Positions 35,047 through 43,661 of a DNA stretch of 64,000 nt are shown here, piece by piece. The notes under the pieces are model-generated. The model did not search any database and was not told the origin of the DNA. It saw nothing but the letters and a program-made list of their open reading frames with translations. Every line of letters begins with the position of its first letter. Positions within the stretch are counted from its first letter, which is position 1. The stretch is from Gammaproteobacteria bacterium (GTDB lineage Bacteria > Pseudomonadota > Gammaproteobacteria > Steroidobacterales > Rariloculaceae). The translations under genes were made by a program, and so were the position numbers. The stretch spans positions 114,359-178,358 of the forward strand of contig DASVDR010000015.1 of NCBI GenBank assembly GCA_036381015.1. Direction: 5' to 3'.

Positions 35047-36306
35047 TCAACCGACGAAAGCGGCGCGCACTTCCCTCACGAGGACTCGGATGCCGCGCGC
35101 GACGACCTCGTCGTCCTGGGCGAACGAGATGCGCACGCACTCGTCGCGATGCCGCCACGGCTCCGCGAGGCCGGGAAAGAAGTAGTGGCCGGACAGCACG
35201 AGCACCCCGGCCGCCTTCAGCCGCCTGTAGAGCTCCGCGCTCGTGATCGGCAGCCCGGGCAGCCAGAGCCACAGGAAAAAGCCGCCCTCCGGCACGTGGA
35301 TCCTGAACGGCACACCGGCGAGCTCGCGCTCGAGCCGCTCTCGTGTGCGCAGCGCCTTCTCCCGATAGTACGGCATTACCGAGCGTCGCGAGATTGCGGT
35401 GATCTCGCCGCTCTCGATCCAGGGTTGAACGATCACCGGACCCACGCTGCCGACCGCGAGATTCAGCACGGCCGTGGCGTTCGTGAGCGCGTCGATCACC
35501 TCCTCGCGCGCGACGACGATTCCGGTTCTGACGCCGGGCAGGCCGAGCTTCGACAGGCTCAAACAGAGCACGATGTTCTCGTCCCAGATCGGCGCGGCGT
35601 CCGTGAACACGATGCCGGGAAACGGCAGGCCGTACGCGTTATCGAGGATCAGCGGCACGCCGGCGTCGGCGCAAAGACGCGACAGCCGCGCGAGCTCGTC
35701 GCCGGTGAGCACGTTGCCGGTGGGATTCGACGGCCGGGAAACACAGACGGCCGCGACGTCGTCGTCGACGGTCAGGCTATCGAAGTCGACCCGATACTTG
35801 AACGTGTTGCCGGGCAGCTCGTCGATCGCGGGCCTGCGGGCCGTGACGAGATCGGGGTCGAGGCCGACGTCGGCGTAGCCCACGTACTCCGGCGTCATCG
35901 GAAGAAGCAGCTTGCGCACACGGCCGTCGGCGCGGCGCCCGGCGAAGAGGTTGAACAGGAGGAAGAAGGCGGCCTGACTTCCGGCCGTGACCGCGATGTT
36001 GGCTTCGGTCAGCGGCCAGCCGTGCTCGCGCCGCAGCAGCCGGGCGAGCGCGCGGCGAAACTCGATGTCGCCGGCCGGGTGCGCGTAGTTCGCGACCATG
36101 CGCTCGAGCGAGCGCGGATCGGCAGCGATCTCCGCGAGGCGCCGCCCGAGCAGCTGCAGCATCTCGGGAATCTTCGCCGGGTTCCCGCCGCCGAGCAGGG
36201 AGACGTCCTCCCCGCCGGCCATCGCCCGGCCGAGGTCGTCCATGAGCTCGAGCGCGCCGGTGCGGCGGCTGAAGCGCGCGCCGAAGTCCGAGAATTCGAG
36301 CGGCAT
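35047..36306 (-). CDS. avtA: Valine--pyruvate aminotransferase
   Basis: 419 aa, close to the 417 aa of E. coli AvtA. Fold-type I PLP enzyme: GGGNPAKIPEMLQLLGRRLA, ANYAHPAGDIEFRRALARLL, the AVTAGSQAAFFLLFN cofactor loop, CVSRPSNPTGNVLTGDEL, DNAYGLPFPGIVF and the PLP-Lys motif SLSKLGLPGVRTGIVVA, ending with an HVPEGGFFLWLWLPGLP block. It transfers amino groups between alanine and branched-chain 2-oxo acids. The neighbours (Lrp regulator 16 bp upstream, leuA divergent) place it in branched-chain amino-acid metabolism. Confidence 0.9.
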   Translation of the reverse strand: MPLEFSDFGARFSRRTGALELMDDLGRAMAGGEDVSLLGGGNPAKIPEMLQLLGRRLAEIAADPRSLERMVANYAHPAGDIEFRRALARLLRREHGWPLTEANIAVTAGSQAAFFLLFNLFAGRRADGRVRKLLLPMTPEYVGYADVGLDPDLVTARRPAIDELPGNTFKYRVDFDSLTVDDDVAAVCVSRPSNPTGNVLTGDELARLSRLCADAGVPLILDNAYGLPFPGIVFTDAAPIWDENIVLCLSLSKLGLPGVRTGIVVAREEVIDALTNATAVLNLAVGSVGPVIVQPWIESGEITAISRRSVMPYYREKALRTRERLERELAGVPFRIHVPEGGFFLWLWLPGLPITSAELYRRLKAAGVLVLSGHYFFPGLAEPWRHRDECVRISFAQDDEVVARGIRVLVREVRAAFVG

Positions 36307-36322
36307 GCCGAGCGGGCCTCCG

Positions 36323-36802
36323 TCAGCGCGAGTACGTGAGCGGCAATGCGGTCGTGTCGATCGGCTTGCGCAGCACGAAGGACGAGTGCACGCCGATCAC
36401 GCCGTCGATCCGCGTGATCTTGTTCAGCAGAAAGTCCTGATACTCCTCCATCGTCGGCACGACGATCTTCAGCTGATAGTCGGCTTCCTGCCCGGTGATC
36501 AGATAGCACTCCTGCACCTCAGGATACTGCCGCACCACGGCCTCGAACTGCTCGAAGCGCTCGGGCGTGTGTCGGTCCATCCGAATGTGCAGCAGTACCG
36601 TGAGATCGAGCCCGAGCGCCTTCTGCGAGAGCCGCACGACACGCCGGCTGATGACCCCCGCGTCCTCGAGCTGCTTGATCCGGCGCGAGCACGGCGACGG
36701 CGACAGGCCGACGCGCTCGGCAATCTCCTGATTCGTGAGCCCGCCGTCGGTCTGAAGCTGCTCGAGAATCTTCAGGTCGTAGGCGTCGAGCTTGATCGGC
36801 AT
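36323..36802 (-). CDS. Lrp/AsnC family transcriptional regulator
   Basis: 159 aa from ATG 36802 (MPIKLDAYDLKILEQLQTDG). The N-terminal helix-turn-helix has LTNQEIAERVGLSPSPCSRR. The C-terminal RAM ligand-binding domain has QECYLITGQEADYQLKIVVP and IDGVIGVHSSFVLRKPI. It is likely leucine- or amino-acid-responsive. It is divergent from leuA with 192 bp between, in which a direct-repeat operator candidate lies, and is followed by avtA, so it probably controls both. Confidence 0.93.
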   Translation of the reverse strand: MPIKLDAYDLKILEQLQTDGGLTNQEIAERVGLSPSPCSRRIKQLEDAGVISRRVVRLSQKALGLDLTVLLHIRMDRHTPERFEQFEAVVRQYPEVQECYLITGQEADYQLKIVVPTMEEYQDFLLNKITRIDGVIGVHSSFVLRKPIDTTALPLTYSR

Positions 36803-36835
36803 GAAAGAATCTCTCGGAGTGGGCAGGGAGATTAG

Positions 36836-36865
36836 CACGAAATTGCGCCGTTCCACGAAATTGCG
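36836..36865. promoter_or_regulatory. 12-bp direct repeat in the lrp-leuA divergent promoter region
   Basis: CACGAAATTGCG occurs at 36836-36847 and again at 36854-36865, an 18-bp period. It lies in the region between the Lrp-type regulator and leuA and is a candidate regulator binding site, by inference only. Confidence 0.45.
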
Positions 36866-36994
36866 GCCGATAAAAGGCGAAAATGCCCGGAAGAATGGCA
36901 TAGAATGTTTCGCATGCCCGCCGGCCCGTTTTGCTGCGGTCGGGCGGGCCGCGGGGCGGGCGGCCGTGCCGCGACCGTAGGCAGGGAGAGAACG

Positions 36995-38782
36995 ATGACG
37001 TACGAGCACGAGCGAAAGGGCAACGAGGCGCCGGGTGGCCGCATCGAGGGCGCGGCCGAGCGGGCGAAGGACGACTGGCCCCTCGCCGAGCGCTCGTACG
37101 ATGCGCGCAAGTATCGGCCGTATCGGCCGATCGTGCTCACCGACCGCACGTGGCCGGACAAGACGATCACGGCCGCGCCGGACTGGTGCAGCGTCGACCT
37201 GCGCGACGGCAACCAGGCGCTCGTCGCGCCGATGTCCGTCGAGCAGAAGCTCGAGCTCTTCGACCGCCTGGTCGCGATCGGCTTCAAGGAGATCGAGATC
37301 GGCTTCCCGTCCGCTTCGCAGACGGAGCTCGAGTTCACGCGGCGTCTGATCGACGAGCGGCGGATACCGCCGCACGTGACGGTGCAGGTGCTGACTCAGG
37401 CGCGGCAAAACCTGATCCAGCGCACGTTCGAGGCGCTCGAAGGCGTCGAGCGCGCGATCGTGCACGTCTACAACTCGACGTCGCCGGTGCAGCGCGAGCA
37501 GGTGTTCGGCGCGAGCCGCGAGGAGATCATCGGCATCGCCGTGAACGGCGCACGCTGGGTCAAGGAGGAGGCCGAGCGTCGCCCCGGCACGCATTGGACT
37601 TTCCAGTACTCGCCCGAGAGCTTCTCCGGCACCGAGCCCGACTATGCGGTCGAGGTCTGCAACGCGGTGCTCGATGTTTGGCGGCCGGATCGCGGCCAGG
37701 CCGTGATCTTGAATCTGCCCGCCACGGTCGAGATGACGACGCCGAACGTGTTCGCCGATCAGATCGAGTACTTCTGCCGGCACGTGAAGTACCGCGACCG
37801 CATCCGCATCAGCCTGCACACGCACAACGATCGCGGCTGCGCCGTGGCGGCCGGCGAGCTCGGGCTCATGGCGGGCGCCGATCGCGTCGAGGGAACGCTG
37901 TTCGGCAACGGCGAGCGTACCGGGAACATGGACATCGTGACGATGGCGATGAACCTGTACGCGCAAGGCGTCGACCCGCGGCTCGACCTGTCGGACATGG
38001 CGGGCATCGTCGAGACCTACAAGCGCTGCACGTCCATGCCGGTGCACCCGCGGCATCCGTGGGCCGGGCAGCTCGTCTACGCGGCGTTCTCCGGCAGCCA
38101 CCAGGACGCGATCCGCAAGTCTCTCGCGTTCCATCGCGAGCACAAGCGGACGTACTGGGAGGTCGCGTATCTGCCGATCGACCCGCGCGACCTCGGGCGC
38201 CGCTACGAGGAGGTCGTGCGCATCAACAGCCAGTCGGGCAAGGGCGGCGTCGCGCACGTGCTCGAGCGCGATCACGGCATCGCGCTGCCGAAATGGATGC
38301 ACCCGTTCTTGAGCGCGATCGTGCAGCGCGAGGCCGATCGGACCGGGCAGGAGGTGCCGTCGGATCGCGTGCGCGCGCTGTTCGAATCGGAGCTCGCGGC
38401 CGTGCCGGAGGGCTGGCGCCTTCATGGTTACGATTCGCGATCGGAGAAGCAGCGCACGATCGGACACTTCCGCATCGCGGCGCCCGGCGGCGACGTCGAG
38501 CTCACGGGCGAAGGTCAGGGCCTCGTCGAGGCGTTGATGGACGGGCTCGCGCGGAGGCTCGACGAGCGCGTCGCGGTCGTCGCGTTCGAGGAGCATGCCC
38601 TTCAGGCCGGCACGGACGCGCAGGCGCTCGCATCGGTGGTCGTGACGGTCGGCGTGGGGCAGAGCGCCGCCTGCTGCATCGACGAGGACAGCGCGGTCGC
38701 AACGCTTCAGGCGGTGCTGTCCGCCGTCGGCCGCTCCGGCGTCGTGCTGGGTCAGGACTACCGGGCGGCCGCCGCCGGCTGA
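36995..38782 (+). CDS. leuA: 2-isopropylmalate synthase (LeuA, long type)
   Basis: 595 aa from ATG 36995 (CAGGGAGAG upstream). It catalyses the first committed step of leucine synthesis: acetyl-CoA plus 2-oxoisovalerate. TIM-barrel motifs are SVDLRDGNQALVAPM, FKEIEIGFPSASQTE, VQVLTQARQNL, SLHTHNDRGCAVAAGEL (metal-binding His pair) and GTLFGNGERTGNMDIVT. The C-terminal regulatory domain (about 470-590) should give leucine feedback. Length and ERTGNMD type match the LeuA2 class. An upstream in-frame ATG at 36905 is unlikely. It is divergent from the Lrp regulator. Confidence 0.95.
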   Translation: MTYEHERKGNEAPGGRIEGAAERAKDDWPLAERSYDARKYRPYRPIVLTDRTWPDKTITAAPDWCSVDLRDGNQALVAPMSVEQKLELFDRLVAIGFKEIEIGFPSASQTELEFTRRLIDERRIPPHVTVQVLTQARQNLIQRTFEALEGVERAIVHVYNSTSPVQREQVFGASREEIIGIAVNGARWVKEEAERRPGTHWTFQYSPESFSGTEPDYAVEVCNAVLDVWRPDRGQAVILNLPATVEMTTPNVFADQIEYFCRHVKYRDRIRISLHTHNDRGCAVAAGELGLMAGADRVEGTLFGNGERTGNMDIVTMAMNLYAQGVDPRLDLSDMAGIVETYKRCTSMPVHPRHPWAGQLVYAAFSGSHQDAIRKSLAFHREHKRTYWEVAYLPIDPRDLGRRYEEVVRINSQSGKGGVAHVLERDHGIALPKWMHPFLSAIVQREADRTGQEVPSDRVRALFESELAAVPEGWRLHGYDSRSEKQRTIGHFRIAAPGGDVELTGEGQGLVEALMDGLARRLDERVAVVAFEEHALQAGTDAQALASVVVTVGVGQSAACCIDEDSAVATLQAVLSAVGRSGVVLGQDYRAAAAG

Positions 38783-38830
38783 TCGGGCCGGGCGATCCCG
38801 GCGCCTTCGTCGCCGTTCCAGCGCGCAACG

Positions 38831-38891
38831 CGGCGCGCCGCCGGCGTCATTCCCCGCCGGCCCGCGGCGCGCCGTCGGCGTTATTCCCCGC
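38831..38891. repeat. Imperfect 27-bp direct repeat after leuA
   Basis: A 27-bp unit starting CGGCGCGCCG and ending ATTCCCCGC is present at 38831-38857 and 38865-38891, with two differences, period 34 bp. It lies in the 268-bp gap between leuA and the DUF6152 gene. It could form hairpins through its GGCGCGCC palindrome; a role in termination is possible. Confidence 0.6.
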
Positions 38892-39051
38892 GGTGATTCC
38901 ATTTATGCCCGGGCGATGATGGATCGCGAGCGGATCGCCGTATACCCTACGCGGGTATCGCGCCCCGCAAATACCTACAACTGAGGCTCGGGCGCCATTC
39001 ACCGGGTCCGGCAAGCCTCGTTTGGGGGGCACACTGGTTGAGGGAGGATGC

Positions 39052-39465
39052 ATGACTATCAGATCTGTGGTGGGGACCGGGGCCGGCGTGGCGGTGCTCC
39101 TTTTCGCCGGCGGCGCATCGGCGCATCACTCCTTCGCGATCTTCGATCACACGCGCACCTATACGCTCGAAGGCGACGTCACCTCGTTCCAGTGGACGAA
39201 TCCGCACGGCTATCTCGAGATCGACGTCACGAAGGGCGCTCCGGAGGGCATGAAGCACTTCACGATCGAGCTGACGAGCATCAACATGCTTCGGCGCGCG
39301 GGCTGGCGCTCGTCCGACGTGAAGTCGGGCGACCACGTTACCGCGATCGTCGCGCCTCTTTTGACCGGCGAGCCGGGCGGCCTGCTGCTCGAGCTCAAGG
39401 TGCCGGACGGGCGCACGCTCGTGCCGCCCGTTCCCGCAATCGACACGTACGAACGCACGCCGTGA
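39052..39465 (+). CDS. DUF6152 family exported protein
   Basis: 137 aa from ATG 39052, with GGGAGGATGC as ribosome binding site. The signal peptide (SVVGTGAGVAVLLFAGGASA) is followed immediately by HHSFAIFDHTRTYTLEGDVT and FQWTNPHGYLEIDV, the defining start of DUF6152 proteins. Unknown periplasmic function. It lies 73 bp before another secreted protein gene; the two are often neighbours in gammaproteobacteria, so I infer a common transcript. Confidence 0.8.
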   Translation: MTIRSVVGTGAGVAVLLFAGGASAHHSFAIFDHTRTYTLEGDVTSFQWTNPHGYLEIDVTKGAPEGMKHFTIELTSINMLRRAGWRSSDVKSGDHVTAIVAPLLTGEPGGLLLELKVPDGRTLVPPVPAIDTYERTP

Positions 39466-39538
39466 ATCGAAGGCCGGAGCCGCGCCTCCGGCGCGGTCGC
39501 CGCCGCTCCATTCGAGCCCAACGGGGGAACACCGCAGC

Positions 39539-40360
39539 ATGATCTCGCATCGGAACCGCTTTTCTCGCTCGCCGCTTCGCGCTCGCCGCCTTGCGCGCGC
39601 TTCGTTGGCCTGTGCCGGCGCCGTGCTCGCCGCAGGCGCCGTCCTCGCCGGTGCCGGCGTCGCGAGCGCGCAGACGATTCCCGAGCTCGCGCCGGGCGTG
39701 CCGAACATCAGCGGCGCATGGGAGCGTTATCGCGGCCGCGCGGGCGAGCCGGGCACGCCGCCGCGCGAGGCCGCGCCGCCGCTGAAGCCCGAGCACCTGG
39801 AGGCGTGGCAGAAGCGGCAGGCGGAAGCCCGGGCGGCATCCGCGCGCGGGCAGCCTCTCGCCACCGGCTATACGTACTGTCTGCCGGACGGCATGCCGTC
39901 GATGATGTCGGGGCCGTTTCCGTTCGAGTTCCTGCAAAGCCCGGGGCAGGTCACGATCGTGCAGGAAGCCTACAACCAGATCCGCCGCATCTATCTCGAC
40001 AAGGGGCAGGCCGACCTGACTGATATCGAGCTCGGGTTTTTTGGCCACTCCGTCGGCCGGTGGGAGTCGGGCACGCTCTTCGTCGACACGATCGGCATCA
40101 AGGACTACGTCCGCTTTCGGGACGTTCCGCACAGTCCGGAGATGCGGATCTCGGAAGAGATCCATCTCGTCACGCCGGAGATACTCTGGGACGAGATCAC
40201 GATCGAGGATCCGGAGTACCTCACGGAGCCCTGGACGTTCACGTTCGCGTACAAACGGATGCCGGGCTACGAGATCCTCGAATACGTCTGCGAGGACAAC
40301 CGCGAGTTTGCCGGCCAGGGCGGCGTCACGCGCCTGCGGCTGGGCGGCGGCACGCCGTAG
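39539..40360 (+). CDS. Exported protein of unknown function, linked to DUF6152
   Basis: 273 aa. A long basic N-terminus (RFSRSPLRARRLARA) precedes a signal core (SLACAGAVLAAGAVLAGAGV) with cleavage near SAQT. The mature part has GVPNISGAWERYRGRAGEPG, ATGYTYCLPDGMPSMMSGPF, FEFLQSPGQVTIVQEAYNQI, FGHSVGRWESGTLFVDTIGI and ending FAGQGGVTRLRLG. The GHSVGRWEGDTLVVDT-like segment is characteristic of a large secreted family without known activity that occurs in steroid- or aromatic-degrading bacteria. No catalytic motif stands out. Confidence 0.7.
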   Translation: MISHRNRFSRSPLRARRLARASLACAGAVLAAGAVLAGAGVASAQTIPELAPGVPNISGAWERYRGRAGEPGTPPREAAPPLKPEHLEAWQKRQAEARAASARGQPLATGYTYCLPDGMPSMMSGPFPFEFLQSPGQVTIVQEAYNQIRRIYLDKGQADLTDIELGFFGHSVGRWESGTLFVDTIGIKDYVRFRDVPHSPEMRISEEIHLVTPEILWDEITIEDPEYLTEPWTFTFAYKRMPGYEILEYVCEDNREFAGQGGVTRLRLGGGTP

Positions 40361-40453
40361 CCGAGGAGCCGGTCGGCGCACGCGGGCGGCAGGGCAGCGG
40401 TCAGCGCTCGCCAGGCCCAGCCTGGCCGGCGCACCTAGGCGCCGGGCCGCGCG

Positions 40454-41482
40454 TCAGTGCACGCACGCGCCGGGTGCCTCGCCCGCTCCGCTCGCGGCCG
40501 CGGCCGTCAACGTGTTTACCGTGTCCTCGACGGCAGCCCGAAGGGGGCCGTCGGGCTTCGTGAGCGCGAGCGCCGCCCGCGCCTCGCGCAGCGCGGCGGC
40601 GCGGCAGCCGCGCTCGGCGAGGACGTTCGCGAGGTTGTTGCGCGCGGCGACGTGATCGGGAGCGAGCGCGATCAGCGCCTCGTAGCCGCTCGCCGCCTCG
40701 TCGAGTCGGCCGGCCGCCGCATCCCGCTCGGCCGCGGCGAACAAGACGACCTCGTTCCCCGGCCAGCGGTCGACGGCGGCCTCGAACGCGGCATCGACGG
40801 CGGCGGGCTCGAGCAGCGGCGCCGCCCCGGAGAGCGCGCGAATCCAGCTCACGGGCTCGGCCGTCGACGGCGGCTCGCGGGGATCGGCGGCCACGAAGCC
40901 CCACCGGTCCGCCTTCATCCAGCTGCGCAGAAAGCGCCGGAGAGGCTCGCCGCGCCGCCGCTCCGTGCCGGAGCGAAGCAGCACGCGTTCGCGCTCCGCG
41001 TCGTAGCCGATCACGACGGCATAGTGCCAGACGGGGAAGCGGTCGAAACCGAGATTCTGCAGCACGAGCACGGGCCGGCCGGACTCCAGCTCGGCAAAGA
41101 GGGCCGTCGGGTCGGGCTCGATCGCGTAAGGCACGAGACCGTATCGGCGCGTCGCCGCGAGGAGCTCCGGCTGCAGGCTCCCGCGGAGTCCCTCGACGTA
41201 GACGGCCGGCACGAGATCCTCGGCGTCGACGGCAAGCCCCTGGTCCGCGAGGATCGTGGCGAGCGCGGCCGGCCCGCACTGATAGTCCGTCTGCGGGAAG
41301 AACGGCACGTCGGTGAGCTCGACCGCGGGAACCGCGCTCGCGTCGAAGCGCGGGGCGGCCGCGCATCCGGCGAGCAGCGTTGCCGCGAGCGCGGCCGCCG
41401 CGCTTCGTCGAGCGCTTGCGGCGGCCGCGCGCGACGGTGATCGGGCAGCCCCGCGGACGGTGAGCCGGCCGCCGCGCGCCAT
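40454..41482 (-). CDS. PA2778-family cysteine peptidase (C39-like) with TPR tail
   Basis: 342 aa. The lipoprotein-type signal (AAAALAATLLAGC) gives a membrane anchor. The papain-like core has VPFFPQTDYQCGPAALATIL (catalytic Cys), then FPVWHYAVVIGYDAERERVL (catalytic His). The C-terminal 90 residues hold TPR-like helices (AAERDAAAGRLDEAASGYEA). This is the PA2778-type peptidase, which is almost always found with a PA2779-like small membrane protein; here that gene lies 17 bp upstream on the same strand. The substrate is unknown. Confidence 0.85.
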   Translation of the reverse strand: MARGGRLTVRGAARSPSRAAAASARRSAAAALAATLLAGCAAAPRFDASAVPAVELTDVPFFPQTDYQCGPAALATILADQGLAVDAEDLVPAVYVEGLRGSLQPELLAATRRYGLVPYAIEPDPTALFAELESGRPVLVLQNLGFDRFPVWHYAVVIGYDAERERVLLRSGTERRRGEPLRRFLRSWMKADRWGFVAADPREPPSTAEPVSWIRALSGAAPLLEPAAVDAAFEAAVDRWPGNEVVLFAAAERDAAAGRLDEAASGYEALIALAPDHVAARNNLANVLAERGCRAAALREARAALALTKPDGPLRAAVEDTVNTLTAAAASGAGEAPGACVH

Positions 41483-41499
41483 CGTAGGCCGTCGAACGG

Positions 41500-41880
41500 C
41501 TAGATCTTGTTGAAGACGTTCGTGACGCCGACGAGCTCGAGAATCAGCAGGACGATGAAGACGACGCCGATGACGCCGAGCAGGTCACCGCCGGCGGGCA
41601 AACTTTCCATATTGTCGGCGAGCAGCGCGAGCTCGGAGTCCGTGAGCGCCGCGACGCGCTTGGCCGCCTCGGCCGGGTCCACTCCGAGCCGCTTCAGCTC
41701 GTGCTGTACCTCCTCCCGCGCGAGCACGGCGTCGATCCGATCGAGCGCCTGTTGGCGGTCGACGACGTCGAGGTACTGCTCCGTGGTGATGACGCCGGCG
41801 TATGCCGCATTATGAACGGGCGCGATAGCCATCGCGCACATCGAGAGGACGACGACAGGACCGAAACGACGGCCGCGCAT
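41500..41880 (-). CDS. PA2779 family membrane protein
   Basis: 126 aa from ATG 41880 with GGAGGGAG 6 bp upstream. A signal-like segment (VVVLSMCAMAIAPVHNAAYA) is followed by a helical domain (QQALDRIDAVLAREEVQHEL, KRLGVDPAEAAKRVAALTDS) and a C-terminal transmembrane helix (LGVIGVVFIVLLILELVGVT). It matches the PA2779 pattern and pairs with the PA2778-like peptidase downstream; it is probably its membrane partner or substrate. Confidence 0.85.
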   Translation of the reverse strand: MRGRRFGPVVVLSMCAMAIAPVHNAAYAGVITTEQYLDVVDRQQALDRIDAVLAREEVQHELKRLGVDPAEAAKRVAALTDSELALLADNMESLPAGGDLLGVIGVVFIVLLILELVGVTNVFNKI

Positions 41881-42040
41881 ATTCTCCCTCCAATACCCAC
41901 AACAAGAGGCGTGAACCATAGCTCAGCCTCGCGCCCGAAGCCACCGGCTGCGTCGCGTGCAGACATGCATGGGGCCGGGCACCGCGCCGTGTTCGGTGCC
42001 GGACATGCGCCGTCGCGGGCCGATCCAACGCCCCGGCGCG

Positions 42041-43531
42041 TCAGACGCCCTTGCGCGCCCCGCCGGCCCCCTCGTTCCCGGGCGCGCCGAAAAAGGTGTC
42101 TGACACCTTTTTCGAGTCGGAAAAGGTGTCTGACACCTTTTTCGGGGGCACCTTTTTCGGGTCGGCGGCGGACGGAGCCCGGCCGATGAACTCGTAGATC
42201 AGCCCGAGCATTGCGTTGAAGCCGGTGACGCGCAGCACCAGCGCGGGCGCGGAGATCGCGCGTCGCGGTTTGCGCAGCTCGCGGATGTCGCGCACGAAGG
42301 CGAGCGCGAGCACGGCGCGCACGATGCCCGACAACGCGAAGAGATACAGCAGATTGCTCGGATTCGCGACGCCGCCGAGCAACGGCTCGCGCGGAGCGAG
42401 CGCCGGCGCGAGCGCGGCGCCGAGCATCGCGCCGAGAAACACGCACCCGGCATTGCCGACGTTGTGGAACGCGACGTACGCCGCACGGCGGCTGCGCGGC
42501 ACGAGGTCGTAGAGAAGGTTCCCCGCGCTCAGCGTGAAGCCTGCCCAGGTGAGCCCGGAGACGCACTGCACCGCGAGCAGATAGAAGAAGTCGCCGGACA
42601 CGAGCCACAGCAACGGCACTACCGGCAGGGCCATGCTCGTGATGATCATGATCGCTCGGTTGCCGTAGACGTCGGCGATGCGCCCCCAGCGATTGAGCGT
42701 CAGAAACTGCACGAACACGCTCGCGCCGGTCGTCGCCATGAACTCGAGGTACGAGAACTCGAGATCGCGCAGCATGTAGACCGCGAAGAACGGCGCCGAG
42801 ATGCCGACCGCGAAGTTCATCAGGATGAAGTACGCGGTGAAGCCGATCGCGCCGCTCTCCCGCACGGTCTGCCACCAATGCGTGATGTGCACGTCGAGGG
42901 TCGTCGCCGGCGGCGCCGGCTCGTGCAGATACGTCAGGTGGTAAACGGAAACGACCCGCGCGGCGAACGCGATCGTGAACACGACGGCGAAGCCCGCGTA
43001 GGTCGCGCCGGCCGCGTCGAACGCGTGCAGGATCATGCCGCAGACGACGAGCGAGACGAACGAAGTGATCGTCGTGCGGCGTGTGCGATAACCGAAATAG
43101 CGGCCGCGGCGGCGGTCGGAGACGAGATCGCGCATGATGCTCGTCCATTGCGGCGCGGCGAAGTTGCCGCCGCCCTGATAGATCACGAAGAGCGCGAGCA
43201 GCACGACGACCGCGTGCTCGGGCAGCGCGTACGGCAACGCGAGAATCGGCAGCCATGTGAGGGCTTGCACGGCCGCGCCGGTCAGCACGAGGCGCTTGCG
43301 GCTCACGAACTGCCCCGCCCACGCGGAGAAGATCTGCGCCAGAGAGCCGACGAGCGGCGGCAGCGTCGTCAGCAGCGCGACCTCGGGGGCCGTGGCGCGC
43401 AGGAACAGCGCGAAAGCCGAGAAATAAGTCTCGCCTCCGCCCGCCGCCACCGAGAAGGCCATGCCGTCGCGGACCGAGTGCCGCAACGCGCGGTCGATGA
43501 CGGGATCCTTCGCGAAGCGTGCGCGGCGCAT
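42041..43531 (-). CDS. MFS transporter with repeat-derived C-terminal extension
   Basis: 496 aa. Twelve hydrophobic segments fit a major facilitator: VAAGGGETYFSAFALFLRAT, LPPLVGSLAQIFSAWAGQFV, the loop motif RRGRYFGYRTRRT, then VFVQFLTLNRWGRIADVYGN. The C-terminus after GRAPSAADPKK is read through REP-like cluster 4 (KKVSDTF repeated), so the final 45 or so residues are not native transporter sequence. The original stop was probably lost when the repeats inserted or expanded. The substrate is unknown; the fold suggests a sugar- or drug-type exporter. Confidence 0.82.
   Translation of the reverse strand: MRRARFAKDPVIDRALRHSVRDGMAFSVAAGGGETYFSAFALFLRATAPEVALLTTLPPLVGSLAQIFSAWAGQFVSRKRLVLTGAAVQALTWLPILALPYALPEHAVVVLLALFVIYQGGGNFAAPQWTSIMRDLVSDRRRGRYFGYRTRRTTITSFVSLVVCGMILHAFDAAGATYAGFAVVFTIAFAARVVSVYHLTYLHEPAPPATTLDVHITHWWQTVRESGAIGFTAYFILMNFAVGISAPFFAVYMLRDLEFSYLEFMATTGASVFVQFLTLNRWGRIADVYGNRAIMIITSMALPVVPLLWLVSGDFFYLLAVQCVSGLTWAGFTLSAGNLLYDLVPRSRRAAYVAFHNVGNAGCVFLGAMLGAALAPALAPREPLLGGVANPSNLLYLFALSGIVRAVLALAFVRDIRELRKPRRAISAPALVLRVTGFNAMLGLIYEFIGRAPSAADPKKVPPKKVSDTFSDSKKVSDTFFGAPGNEGAGGARKGV
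42088..42160. repeat. REP-like palindrome cluster 4, inside a coding region
   Basis: Two complete palindromes (AAAAAGGTGTCTGACACC forms at about 42090-42112 and 42120-42142) and a terminal half arm (CACCTTTTTCGGG). They lie within the last codons of the MFS gene. Confidence 0.9.
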
Positions 43532-43661
43532 GCTCAGCAGCGGGCCGGGCGCGAACGCGAAAGCCCCGCCGTCGGCGAGCGTGACCTCCGATACCGGCTG
43601 CGCACGGCCGTTCGCTTGCGAAGCGGTCCCGCCGGGACGCGCTTTGCCCGAGCGCCGGGCG

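Noticed and set aside
36323-38902. 859-codon minus frame covering the Lrp gene and opposite leuA
   Set aside because: Only the last 159 codons (from 36802) are a real protein (Lrp). The rest is antisense to leuA.
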